Positions 1 through 6,950 of a stretch of DNA of 8,815 nucleotides are shown here, one piece after another; position 1 is the stretch's first letter; each line of letters starts with the position of its first letter. Both the position numbers and the translations under genes were made by a program. The notes under the pieces were generated by a model. It had not been told where the DNA came from. It saw only the letters and a program-made list of their open reading frames with translations, and searched no databases. Source of the stretch: an uncultured Bacteroidota bacterium (GTDB lineage: Bacteria > Bacteroidota > Bacteroidia > Flavobacteriales > Flavobacteriaceae); NCBI GenBank assembly GCA_903888655.1, contig CAISUR010000603.1:1-8815 (forward strand), written 5' to 3'.

Positions 1-1
1 G

Positions 2-583
2 GGCACATTGCATTTCAGGAACACTTTTGCTATAAATTCAACGATTCCCATCATAAAATGGGATGAAACGAAAATGAAATTAACCAATAAAGATTCTGTT
101 GATGTAAAATTCACCACAGAATATGATGAAATGCGTCAAAAGTTAAAATTTATATTTAAAAAAGAACCTTTGGAAAAGTATAATTTAAAACTTTTACCCG
201 GAGCATTGACTAATTTTTATGATAAGAAAAACGATACATTAACTTATAAATTTAGTACTAACAATATTTCCGATTATGGAAATTTGAAGGTTACTTTAGA
301 ACATATTAAACGTTTTCCTATAATTGTACAACTAACCAATGAAAAAGGTGAAGTTATCGCCAGTGAATATTCCGAAAAAACTAATATAATAAACTTTGAT
401 TTTCTTGAACCAAATAATTACTCCATAAGAGTGATTTATGATGACAATAAAGATAAACATTGGACTCCTGGTAGTTTTCTTGAACAACGCCAAAGCGAAG
501 AAGTGATTTATTTTCCAAAAGAACTTGACGTTCGAGCCAATTGGGATGTCGAACAAGCTTTTGATTTGAAAATTACGAATTAA
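2..583 (+). CDS. Ig-like domain protein, C-terminal part (5' end outside window)
   Basis: The reading frame is open from the left edge; the first possible start is a TTG at base 8, which lies inside conserved sequence, so this is a fragment of a longer protein. The 194 visible residues are beta-rich, with no membrane segment and no catalytic motif. The last third has a prealbumin-like beta-sandwich pattern: YSIRVIYDDNKDKHWTPGSF, then a run ending in VIYFPKELDVRANWD. From memory, this tail is typical of flavobacterial Ig-like-domain proteins that start with a lipoprotein signal and a Big_5/SbsA-like domain; those N-terminal parts are not in the window, so secretion or lipidation cannot be checked. 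The extreme C-terminus (KITN and stop) is encoded by a 14-bp tandem repeat. It converges with the amidase gene, leaving three bases between the stop codons. The family call is moderately sure; function is unknown. Confidence 0.7.
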   Translation, partial: GTLHFRNTFAINSTIPIIKWDETKMKLTNKDSVDVKFTTEYDEMRQKLKFIFKKEPLEKYNLKLLPGALTNFYDKKNDTLTYKFSTNNISDYGNLKVTLEHIKRFPIIVQLTNEKGEVIASEYSEKTNIINFDFLEPNNYSIRVIYDDNKDKHWTPGSFLEQRQSEEVIYFPKELDVRANWDVEQAFDLKITN

Positions 584-596
584 AAATTACGAATTA
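569..596. repeat. Two tandem copies of a 14-bp unit at a convergent gene junction
   Basis: AAAATTACGAATTA occurs twice, at 569-582 and 583-596, with no mismatch. The TAA stop of the plus-strand gene (581-583) and the TAA stop of the minus-strand gene (complement of 587-589) both lie inside the repeat. The unit therefore provides stops on both strands and sets the last residues of both proteins. No strong stem-loop is seen here, so no terminator is claimed. Confidence 0.85.
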
Positions 597-1357
597 CAAA
601 TATGAAACTCGTCTTTGTCATTCAGAAACGCTAATTTATTTCTTGTTTCTAGCATTTTTTCTTTGTTTAAATCTATGATAAAAACCTCATCCGTTTCTTG
701 AGGTTCTAGAATGTAGTTTCCAAGATAATCTATCGCTTGTGAGTGTCCAACATATTCATGATTGTTAGCATCCATTCCAATTCGGTTAACCCCAATTACA
801 TAAGTCATATTTTCTACGGCTCTGGCTTTTAAGAGAATGTCCCAAGCATTTACGCGAGGCTTTGGCCAATTAGCCACATAAATCAATATGTCATAGTTTT
901 CCATATTTCTAGAAAAAACAGGAAAACGCAAATCATAGCAAATTAGAGGACAAATTTTATATCCTTTGTATTCAAAAATCAATTTATCAACTCCAGCTTT
1001 ATACACTTTATTTTCTCCAGCTAATGTGAACAAATGTCTTTTATCATAGTGTTGAATATCACCATTTGGAAAAACAAAAACCAAGCGATTAAAATAATTC
1101 CCGTTTTCTTCAATGACCAAACTGCCCGATAGAGCACAATTTCTTTTCTTTGCTACTTCTTTTAACCATGAAATAGTTGCTCCTTGCATGGTTTCGGCAA
1201 CACTTTTTGGATTCATCGTAAATCCTGAAGTGAACATTTCGGGCAAAACAATCAAATCGACATCTTGCGAAATAGCATTAATTTTATTCTGAAGTAAATC
1301 TCTATTTTCACTTGGGTTTTCCCACGATAACAACGTTTGTAGTAAGGCTATTTTCAT
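587..1357 (-). CDS. Nitrilase-family amidohydrolase, YafV-type omega-amidase
   Basis: A 256-residue carbon-nitrogen hydrolase of normal family length with no signal peptide, so cytoplasmic. The nitrilase Glu-Lys-Cys triad is complete: E40 in VLPEMFTSGF, K106 in YDKRHLF and C140 in LICYDLRFPVF. The WPKPR motif near residue 165 and the overall pattern match the YafV/Nit2 branch. Characterised members hydrolyse alpha-ketoglutaramate and alpha-ketosuccinamate, the by-products of glutamine and asparagine transaminases, to the keto acid and ammonia, a repair and salvage role. It is the last gene of the minus-strand run, 18 nt after the GH92 stop; no clear ribosome binding site is visible, as is common in this phylum. 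The C-terminal CNS is encoded by the 14-bp repeat and looks like a small extension. The link to the mannosidase is probably only positional. Class is very sure; exact substrate is inferred. Confidence 0.92.
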   Translation of the reverse strand: MKIALLQTLLSWENPSENRDLLQNKINAISQDVDLIVLPEMFTSGFTMNPKSVAETMQGATISWLKEVAKKRNCALSGSLVIEENGNYFNRLVFVFPNGDIQHYDKRHLFTLAGENKVYKAGVDKLIFEYKGYKICPLICYDLRFPVFSRNMENYDILIYVANWPKPRVNAWDILLKARAVENMTYVIGVNRIGMDANNHEYVGHSQAIDYLGNYILEPQETDEVFIIDLNKEKMLETRNKLAFLNDKDEFHICNS

Positions 1358-1375
1358 GATACATTGTGTTGAAGA

Positions 1376-4300
1376 TTACAAATCGGTGATGACTATTTCG
1401 CAATTTCTATTTTGCTGATGTTTTTCGTCGTCACAATTTACTTTGGCGCAATCATAAATAAGTTGCATATTTGAAAACCCTTTTCCTTTTAATCGGCTAG
1501 CCTCTATACCGTTTGAAATAAGATAAGCAATAATGGCATTACTTCTGCTTTTAGCCAATTGTTCAGTATCTACTTCATCAGAATCGGCATGCCCACGAAT
1601 TTCGATCTTCATGGTAGTGCTTTCCTTTAAAAATTCAATTATTGAGATTAAATCGTTTGTATTTGTAACTACATTACTGTTTTTAGTAAACAACAAAATA
1701 GGCATAGTAAAAATTTGATATTCTTCATTGTCTTTTTTGGTGGAGACTTGAGATTTTTGTTCGTTTTTATTAATTGCAATTTCATCAATAAAAATAAAGG
1801 CATCGCCACCAAATCCTTGATGTCCTTCTGGAAGTTTTCCATAGTTATAGGCAATTACTTTTACATATCGAGCTTGCAACGGATTCAATATTTTAAAATA
1901 AAAATCTTGAATTGATGTGTCGTTTTCCATGGCAGAAATCGTATTATCAACAGTTCCCACTAATGTGAAATTCACATTATCTGTAGAAACATAATATTCC
2001 ACTTTTTTTGGCATCAAAATCCAAGATCTTGAATCTTGAAGACAATTGGCAGAAAATGAGGTTACCGATTGTTCTTTTTGCAAATCGATTACACATTCAA
2101 AATCTTGTCCTTGATAACCTTGCCAATCACCTTTTCGCCAGTTTTCTGAACCATAAATCCCATCAATTAAACCATCAGAACCCCCAGCGGTATATTGTGA
2201 ATTGTATTTAGATTTAATGCGAATAGTATAATTATTTGGTTGTTTAAAGAAGGATGCTGAAATGGCTTTGCTTCTTATTCCATTATTTTCGGAATACGAT
2301 AATATTTTGCAACTTTTGTCAATAGCAAATGGTTTTTCATATTTTTTATAAGGAATAAAAAACATAGTCGTATCTTTTGGAAAGCTATAATAATAAATCT
2401 CATCATTTTTATTAAATGATTTCAATTCAACCATCATTTTATCCTTAAAGGTTTTGCTTTCGGCTTGAATAACTGGAACGGGGATGATAGATGGAAATGA
2501 AACGTTAAGGAACATTAAATCATGCGCTGTTTTATAAACGCCTATTCTTTTTTTATCAAATTGTTCAATATTTGAAAGTTCATTACTATCACCAATTTTT
2601 ATTTTAATATTTCTATACAATGGTTTTGTTTCAATCCATTCGGGTTTACCTGGTGTAACAGCATAAATTCCGATCGAACTCAATACATACCAAGCACTCA
2701 TTTGTCCGCAATCTTCATTACCAATCAATCCATCAGGAGAATTTTTATAGAAATTATTTAGAATATAATGAACCTTTTCAGTTGTTTTTTCGGGCTTGTC
2801 CACATAATTATACAAATATGCCATGTGATGACTGGGTTCGTTTCCATGGGCATATTGCCCAATTAATCCCGTTACATCGGCTTGTTCACGACCGGTAGTT
2901 TTGCTTTCGCTATTGAACATTTCATCCAATTTGGCTTCAAATTTTTCTTTTCCGCCATAGGCTGCAATCATTCCATCAATATCTTGTGGCACAAAAAAGG
3001 AATATTGCCATGAATTTCCTTCGGTGAAATTATTATTAATTTCTCTTGCATCAAATGGATTGAACCATCCACCATTTTTCTTTGGTCTTATAAATCCTTT
3101 TTCCGCATCGAATACATTTTTCCAACTTTGAGAACGTTTCATAAAGTAATCGTAATCGTCTTTATGATTTAAAATTTGTGCCATTTGAGCGATACACCAA
3201 TCATCATAAGCATATTCTAATGTTTTAGAAACACTTTCACTGTCATCATCCATCGAAATAAATCCATTTTTTTTGTAGGCATCCAAACCTAATTTATCGC
3301 GCATGGCACTATTTTTAGCGGCAGTAAAAGCTTTTTCATAATCAAATCCCGTAATTCCTTTTACCATAGCATCTGCCATTACGGAAACCGAATGATATCC
3401 AATCATGCAATCGGTTTCATTGGAAGCTAATTCCCATACAGGTAGCCTTCCTCCTTGCTCGTATTGCTTTAAAAAAGTATTGATGAAATCAGCGGTACGC
3501 TTTTTTTCGATCAAGGTATACAATGGATGCGCTGCCCGAAATGTATCCCAAAGCGAAAACACTGAATAATAATCAAAACCTTCTGAATTGTGAATTTTAT
3601 TGTCTCTTCCCCGATATTTACCATCAATATCTTGCGCAATATTAGGTTGAACCATAGAGTGATATAAAGCAGTATAGAAAATCGCTAATTTATTGCCGTC
3701 AGATTCTGTAACTTCAATTTTGGATAGTTCGTTATCCCAAAGTTTTTCGGCTGCTTTTTTAACTTTAGTAAAATCCCAATCTTTAATTTCAGACATGTTT
3801 AGTTTTGCTCCTTCGTAACTTGTGGGAGAAAGCGATACTTTAACTAAAATTTGTTCCCCTTTTTTAACTGCTTTAGAAAAACTAATTTTTAACATTGTTC
3901 CCGAATAAAAATCACTGCTATTGGTTTGATTTGCCTCGACCTTATTAATGGTCATTGGTGTGCTAAATTCAATTCTAGCATAAACATATTGATTTTTAGC
4001 CCAAGCTTCGCTCCTCCGCAAAATTTCAATTGTCTTATTATCAATAATTTTCACATCACCATATAACAATTTATCTCTGTGATTCAGGTCAAGAATAATA
4101 TTGGCATTTCCTTCTTTATTGAACGTATATTGATGCATTCCAACTCTGGTCGTAGTAGTTAATTTAACATCAATATCATATTTGTCTAAAGTAACTGCAT
4201 AAAATCCTGCCGATGCTTTTTCAGTAGTATGTGAAAATGGAGAACTATAGTCTTTAGGATTAAAACTAACTTCTCCTATTGTTGGCATTATCATGATATC

Positions 4301-4570
4301 GCCAAAATCAGAACAGCCTGTTCCGTTCAAATGGTTGTGGGAAAATCCATAAATAATCTTATCCTCATAGTGATATCCCGCACAACCATCCCAACTTCCG
4401 TCAACTCGGGTATCGGGCGATAATTGTACCATCCCAAAAGGCACTGTGGCTCCCGGATAAGTATGCCCATGTCCTCCTGTTCCAATTATAGGGTTTACAT
4501 ATTTATGGTAATCTTGTGAGAAGGCAACTAGGGTTAATAATAAACTTACTAAAGGAAGAATTTTTTTCAT
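1376..4570 (-). CDS. Secreted GH92 alpha-mannosidase with CHB_HEX, F5/8 type C and OmpA-like C-terminal domains
   Basis: A 1064-residue exported protein. Residues 1-18 form a signal peptide (cleavage likely AFS|QD), with no lipobox Cys. Residues 24-265 are the GH92 N-terminal beta-sandwich (YVNPIIGTGGHGHTYPGA, then PFGMVQLSPDT). Residues 270-690 are the catalytic alpha-barrel: WDTFR 341-345, NETD 384-387, TEGNSWQY 516-523 with probable general acid E517, HGNEPSHH 575-582 in the +1 site region, and GNEDCGQMSAW 617-627 with probable base acids E619/D620. GH92 enzymes are calcium-dependent inverting exo-alpha-mannosidases; HGNE favours alpha-1,2 specificity, an inference. Residues 700-777 resemble CHB_HEX_C. 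Residues 785-933 are an F5/8 type C domain (DGLIDG, then RYVKV). A charged linker leads to an OmpA-like domain at 955-1064, including GHADS and QQNRNCEIVI. The OmpA tail is unusual and suggests a periplasmic enzyme bound to peptidoglycan. It lies 37 nt after the phosphatase-like gene and has its own candidate -7 box. Confidence 0.93.
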   Translation of the reverse strand: MKKILPLVSLLLTLVAFSQDYHKYVNPIIGTGGHGHTYPGATVPFGMVQLSPDTRVDGSWDGCAGYHYEDKIIYGFSHNHLNGTGCSDFGDIMIMPTIGEVSFNPKDYSSPFSHTTEKASAGFYAVTLDKYDIDVKLTTTTRVGMHQYTFNKEGNANIILDLNHRDKLLYGDVKIIDNKTIEILRRSEAWAKNQYVYARIEFSTPMTINKVEANQTNSSDFYSGTMLKISFSKAVKKGEQILVKVSLSPTSYEGAKLNMSEIKDWDFTKVKKAAEKLWDNELSKIEVTESDGNKLAIFYTALYHSMVQPNIAQDIDGKYRGRDNKIHNSEGFDYYSVFSLWDTFRAAHPLYTLIEKKRTADFINTFLKQYEQGGRLPVWELASNETDCMIGYHSVSVMADAMVKGITGFDYEKAFTAAKNSAMRDKLGLDAYKKNGFISMDDDSESVSKTLEYAYDDWCIAQMAQILNHKDDYDYFMKRSQSWKNVFDAEKGFIRPKKNGGWFNPFDAREINNNFTEGNSWQYSFFVPQDIDGMIAAYGGKEKFEAKLDEMFNSESKTTGREQADVTGLIGQYAHGNEPSHHMAYLYNYVDKPEKTTEKVHYILNNFYKNSPDGLIGNEDCGQMSAWYVLSSIGIYAVTPGKPEWIETKPLYRNIKIKIGDSNELSNIEQFDKKRIGVYKTAHDLMFLNVSFPSIIPVPVIQAESKTFKDKMMVELKSFNKNDEIYYYSFPKDTTMFFIPYKKYEKPFAIDKSCKILSYSENNGIRSKAISASFFKQPNNYTIRIKSKYNSQYTAGGSDGLIDGIYGSENWRKGDWQGYQGQDFECVIDLQKEQSVTSFSANCLQDSRSWILMPKKVEYYVSTDNVNFTLVGTVDNTISAMENDTSIQDFYFKILNPLQARYVKVIAYNYGKLPEGHQGFGGDAFIFIDEIAINKNEQKSQVSTKKDNEEYQIFTMPILLFTKNSNVVTNTNDLISIIEFLKESTTMKIEIRGHADSDEVDTEQLAKSRSNAIIAYLISNGIEASRLKGKGFSNMQLIYDCAKVNCDDEKHQQNRNCEIVITDL

Positions 4571-4589
4571 TTTTGCACTATTGTTACAT

Positions 4590-4597
4590 CAAAGATA
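4590..4597 (-). promoter_or_regulatory. Candidate Bacteroidota -7 box upstream of the GH92 gene
   Basis: On the minus strand the 37-nt gap before the GH92 start contains TATCTTTG, an exact match to the Bacteroidota consensus TAnnTTTG. It ends 19 nt before the ATG. The upstream -33 element (consensus TTTG or TTG) is only weakly matched by a TTTT run at about the right distance inside the 3' end of the preceding gene. If real, it would give a short leader of roughly 15 nt and let the mannosidase be transcribed independently of the upstream gene. Confidence 0.4.
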
Positions 4598-4607
4598 GAA
4601 AAGAGAT

Positions 4608-5447
4608 TTATTTAAAACTAATTTCTGTGTAAACAGGGAAATGATCTGACGGAAATTTTAAATCTTTAGAATCTGTCAATACTCCGTGTTTTTTTACATT
4701 GAAACTATTATTTCGAGAAATAAATATATAATCTATTTTTTTGGTAACTGCTTCATTGTATTTGAATCCATTAAACGTTCCAAAGGGTCCGAAAGGTTTA
4801 TCTTCGGAAATATCGTAGGAATCTATCATTTCCTTTTTTAAATTAATAATACATTGCTCAGTAGGTTCTGAGTTAAAATCTCCCATAAAAATTACAGGAT
4901 ACTTTGTTGTATTGAGTGCATTTATTTTGGATAGTATCAACCTTATTGCATTTGTTCGAGCTATTTCTCCAACATGATCCAAATGGGTGTTAAAAACCCA
5001 AAACTCTTTTTTGTTGATTTTATCTTTAAAGAGAGCATAGGTGCAAATTCTATTCAATGCGGCATCCCAACCTTTGGAAATCTGATTGGGAGTTTCTGAA
5101 AGCCAAAATGTATTTTCTTTCAGCAGAACCAATCGCTCTTTTTTATAAAAAATATCGGATGCTTCTCCTTTGTCAATTCCATCTCGTGCTATGCCAACAT
5201 AATTATAACTATTTAATGCCGTAGAAAGGTCATGAATCTGATTTGGTAATGCTTCTTGAACACCAAAAACATCAGGTTCATAAAACGAAAGTTGAGAACA
5301 CAGAAAATCTTTTCTATTTGCCCACGAATTCTTGCCATCAGAATCTGTATTGTATCTAATGTTGTAGGTCACTACTTTCAAATTTTGAGCTTTTGAAAAC
5401 AAACATGAAAGTAAAACAATCCAAAATATACTTGATTTAATTTTCAT
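4608..5447 (-). CDS. Secreted endonuclease/exonuclease/phosphatase-family hydrolase
   Basis: A 279-residue protein with a signal peptide at residues 1-20 (MKIKSSIFWIVLLSCLFSKA, likely cut before Q21). LLSC inside it weakly resembles a lipobox, so a lipoprotein is possible but less likely. The mature part is a complete metal-dependent EEP (DNase I-like) fold: VTYNIRYN with N29, GVQEA with E65, FNTHLDHVG with H155, MGDFNSEPT with D190/N192, and the terminal SDHFPV with D268/H269. This fold covers phosphodiesterases and phosphatases acting on nucleic acids, inositol phosphates and phospholipid head groups; the sequence alone does not fix the substrate. Export and position just before the mannosidase suggest work on an extracellular or periplasmic phosphodiester, perhaps in a phosphorylated glycan (inference). 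It starts the minus-strand run after the sdh terminator; no convincing promoter was found in the roughly 60 bases upstream. Confidence 0.9.
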   Translation of the reverse strand: MKIKSSIFWIVLLSCLFSKAQNLKVVTYNIRYNTDSDGKNSWANRKDFLCSQLSFYEPDVFGVQEALPNQIHDLSTALNSYNYVGIARDGIDKGEASDIFYKKERLVLLKENTFWLSETPNQISKGWDAALNRICTYALFKDKINKKEFWVFNTHLDHVGEIARTNAIRLILSKINALNTTKYPVIFMGDFNSEPTEQCIINLKKEMIDSYDISEDKPFGPFGTFNGFKYNEAVTKKIDYIFISRNNSFNVKKHGVLTDSKDLKFPSDHFPVYTEISFK

Positions 5448-5506
5448 TGATTATTAAAATTAATAGGATATCTATTGAAATCTTTTAATGTAACTTAATT
5501 TTACTA

Positions 5507-5538
5507 AAAAACGCATTCAAATCAATGAATGCGTTTTT
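5507..5538 (-). terminator. Rho-independent-type terminator after sdhB
   Basis: A perfect inverted repeat: bases 5507-5519 pair with 5526-5538 around a 6-nt loop. The core is ACGCATTCA/TGAATGCGT, extended by A and T runs. On the minus strand the hairpin starts 21 nt after the sdhB stop and ends in six Ts (5511-5506), so it fits termination of the sdh operon. The matching T run on the plus strand would make it able to work in both directions. Confidence 0.8.
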
Positions 5539-5559
5539 ATACTCGTATTGCCTAATAAA

Positions 5560-6321
5560 CTATTTTAAACTTGCTGAAAGATATTCTCTATTCATTCTAG
5601 CAATATTTTCTAATGAAATTCCTTTTGGACATTCGATTTCGCAAGCACCTGTATTAGTACAATTTCCGAAACCTTCTTCGTCCATTTGACGCACCATATT
5701 TAAAACACGATTGGTTGCTTCAATTTTACCTTGCGGTAGTAATGCATATTGAGACACTTTAGCTCCAACAAATAACATTGCTGAACCATTTTTACAAGTA
5801 GCTACACAAGCGCCACATCCAATACAAGCCGCTGCCATGAAAGCTTTATCTGCATCATCTTTAGGAATAGGAATGGTATTCGCGTCAATCGTATTTCCAG
5901 AAGTGTTTACAGAAACGAAACCCCCAGCTTGTTGGATTCTATCAAAAGCACTTCTATCAACCACTAAATCTTTAATAACTGGAAATGCTTTACTTCTCCA
6001 TGGTTCTACAAAAATAGTATCGCCATCTTTGAACATTCTCATGTGCAATTGACAGGTTGTGATTCCTGTATCGGGTCCGTGAGCACGCCCGTTGATATAA
6101 AGTGAACACATACCGCAGATTCCTTCACGACAATCGTGGTCAAATGCAATAGGTTCAATTTTATCATTAATTAATTGTTCATTTAATTGGTCTAACATTT
6201 CCAAAAACGAACTCGCTGTAGAAACTTCATTTAAAGTATAAGTTTCTAAATTTCCTTTTGCTTTGGAGTTCTTTTGACGCCAAATTTTTAGGGTAATATT
6301 TATATTTTTTGCTGCACTCAT
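5560..6321 (-). CDS. sdhB: Succinate dehydrogenase/fumarate reductase iron-sulfur subunit
   Basis: A complete 253-residue iron-sulfur subunit carrying electrons between the SdhA flavin and the menaquinone site of the membrane subunit SdhC, at the cytoplasmic face. The N-terminal ferredoxin domain has the [2Fe-2S] cysteines C64, C69, C72 (CREGICGMC) and C90. The C-terminal domain has C166, C169, C172 and C231 for the [4Fe-4S] cluster and C176, C221 and C227 for the [3Fe-4S] cluster, by analogy with E. coli SdhB. All ligands are present. Bacteroidota normally use a C-A-B gene order with a di-heme SdhC. Here sdhB does not directly follow sdhA: its ATG comes one base after the hepT stop (TAA A ATG), so its ribosome binding site must lie within the hepT coding region, where only a weak AAAGAAATAGAA run is seen. 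A hairpin terminator follows. Confidence 0.97.
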   Translation of the reverse strand: MSAAKNINITLKIWRQKNSKAKGNLETYTLNEVSTASSFLEMLDQLNEQLINDKIEPIAFDHDCREGICGMCSLYINGRAHGPDTGITTCQLHMRMFKDGDTIFVEPWRSKAFPVIKDLVVDRSAFDRIQQAGGFVSVNTSGNTIDANTIPIPKDDADKAFMAAACIGCGACVATCKNGSAMLFVGAKVSQYALLPQGKIEATNRVLNMVRQMDEEGFGNCTNTGACEIECPKGISLENIARMNREYLSASLK

Positions 6322-6322
6322 T

Positions 6323-6667
6323 TTATTCTATTTCTTTAATTAAATTATCTATTTGAAATTCTAATTCGTCTAAAAATTTTGTAATAATTTCCCAAACTAT
6401 TTCATAATCTACTCCTGTATAATCGTGTATCATTCGATTTCTAAGGTTTTTCATATCTGTCCAAAATATTTGAGGGTTTTTAGTTTTAAAATCCTTATCA
6501 ATGTTTGAACTTGCTTCGCCAATGATTTCAAAATTACGAATAACTGCATCAACTGTTTTTCTGTCATTTGCAAAATCATCAAAAGAATAACCTTTGGTGT
6601 ATTCTTGAATTCTTTGAGCGCATTCTTGAATGTCTTGCAGCAATAATTTTAAATCTCGTTTAGACAT
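6323..6667 (-). CDS. hepT: HepT-like HEPN (DUF86) ribonuclease toxin
   Basis: A 114-residue all-helical HEPN protein of usual DUF86 length. It carries the exact RX4HXY RNase motif R76-NRMI-H81-D-Y83, followed by the family-typical GVDYEIVWEII, and the upstream signature IRNFEIIGEAS at residues 43-53. Characterised HepT proteins are RNA-cutting toxins that dimerise through this motif; the partner MntA blocks them by adding AMP to the motif tyrosine (here probably Y83). The start overlaps the end of mntA by 8 nt (ATGTCTAA), and the stop lies one base before the sdhB start. The intact motif argues against decay. It probably depends on sdh operon transcription, since no promoter is seen in the overlap. 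Family is very sure; activity in this host is inferred. Confidence 0.9.
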   Translation of the reverse strand: MSKRDLKLLLQDIQECAQRIQEYTKGYSFDDFANDRKTVDAVIRNFEIIGEASSNIDKDFKTKNPQIFWTDMKNLRNRMIHDYTGVDYEIVWEIITKFLDELEFQIDNLIKEIE

Positions 6668-6950
6668 AAATTAAATCGGGTTTAATAAATTCAAAATATC
6701 TTGGCTTTATTCCGTTTTTTGAAGCTACATCGGTTTTTATTCCTAAATAATCTTCAATTTCATTAGCCATCCTATAAAATTCTATTCCCATTTTCCCGTT
6801 CAATTCAATCAATACATCAACATCACTGTCTTCTGTTTGCTCATTTCTAGCATAAGAACCAAACAATGCAATTGATTCAACAGGATATTTCTGTTGTAGT
6901 ATTGGTTTTAGTTCGGTTAGTTTTGTTGTTATGTAAGATTGCGTTTTCAT
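6660..6950 (-). CDS. mntA: MntA-like minimal nucleotidyltransferase antitoxin
   Basis: A 96-residue single-domain nucleotidyltransferase of the MNT type. The catalytic signature GSX10DXD is exact: G31-S32, ten residues, then D43-V44-D45, within ALFGSYARNEQTEDSDVDVL. D74 in IKTDVASKNG is a plausible third metal ligand. In characterised pairs, MntA transfers AMP from ATP onto the HepT active-site tyrosine and so neutralises it. Its ATG overlaps the stop of the preceding gene as ATGA, and its own end overlaps hepT by 8 nt, so translation of all three is probably coupled. Antitoxin-before-toxin order suits coupled control, with antitoxin made first. No promoter or DNA-binding domain is visible, so control through sdh operon transcription is likely. 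Family is very sure. Confidence 0.9.
   Translation of the reverse strand: MKTQSYITTKLTELKPILQQKYPVESIALFGSYARNEQTEDSDVDVLIELNGKMGIEFYRMANEIEDYLGIKTDVASKNGIKPRYFEFIKPDLIYV

Noticed and set aside
332..556. Minus-strand open frame of 74 codons opposite the Ig-like gene
   Set aside because: It lies wholly within a convincing coding frame on the other strand and has low-complexity Phe/Ile-rich content with no start signal; it is a shadow.
1533..2211. Several plus-strand open frames of 61-67 codons opposite the GH92 tail
   Set aside because: They lie opposite clearly conserved F5/8 and OmpA-like coding sequence, lack ribosome binding sites, and have Phe-rich composition typical of reverse complements of AT-rich genes.
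5400..5447. LLSC near residue 15 of the EEP-fold protein read as a lipobox
   Set aside because: Leu at -2 is atypical and a normal signal peptidase I site (SKA|Q) follows at once, so a lipoprotein call is not supported.
5448..5506. Promoter for the EEP-fold gene
   Set aside because: No exact TAnnTTTG with a suitably spaced TTG was found on the minus strand; the closest, TAATTTTA, lacks the final G and a partner element.
6531..6541. AAATTACGAAT inside hepT, matching part of the 14-bp repeat unit
   Set aside because: A single 11-12 base match within a conserved coding motif (VIRNFEI) is best explained by chance in AT-rich DNA.
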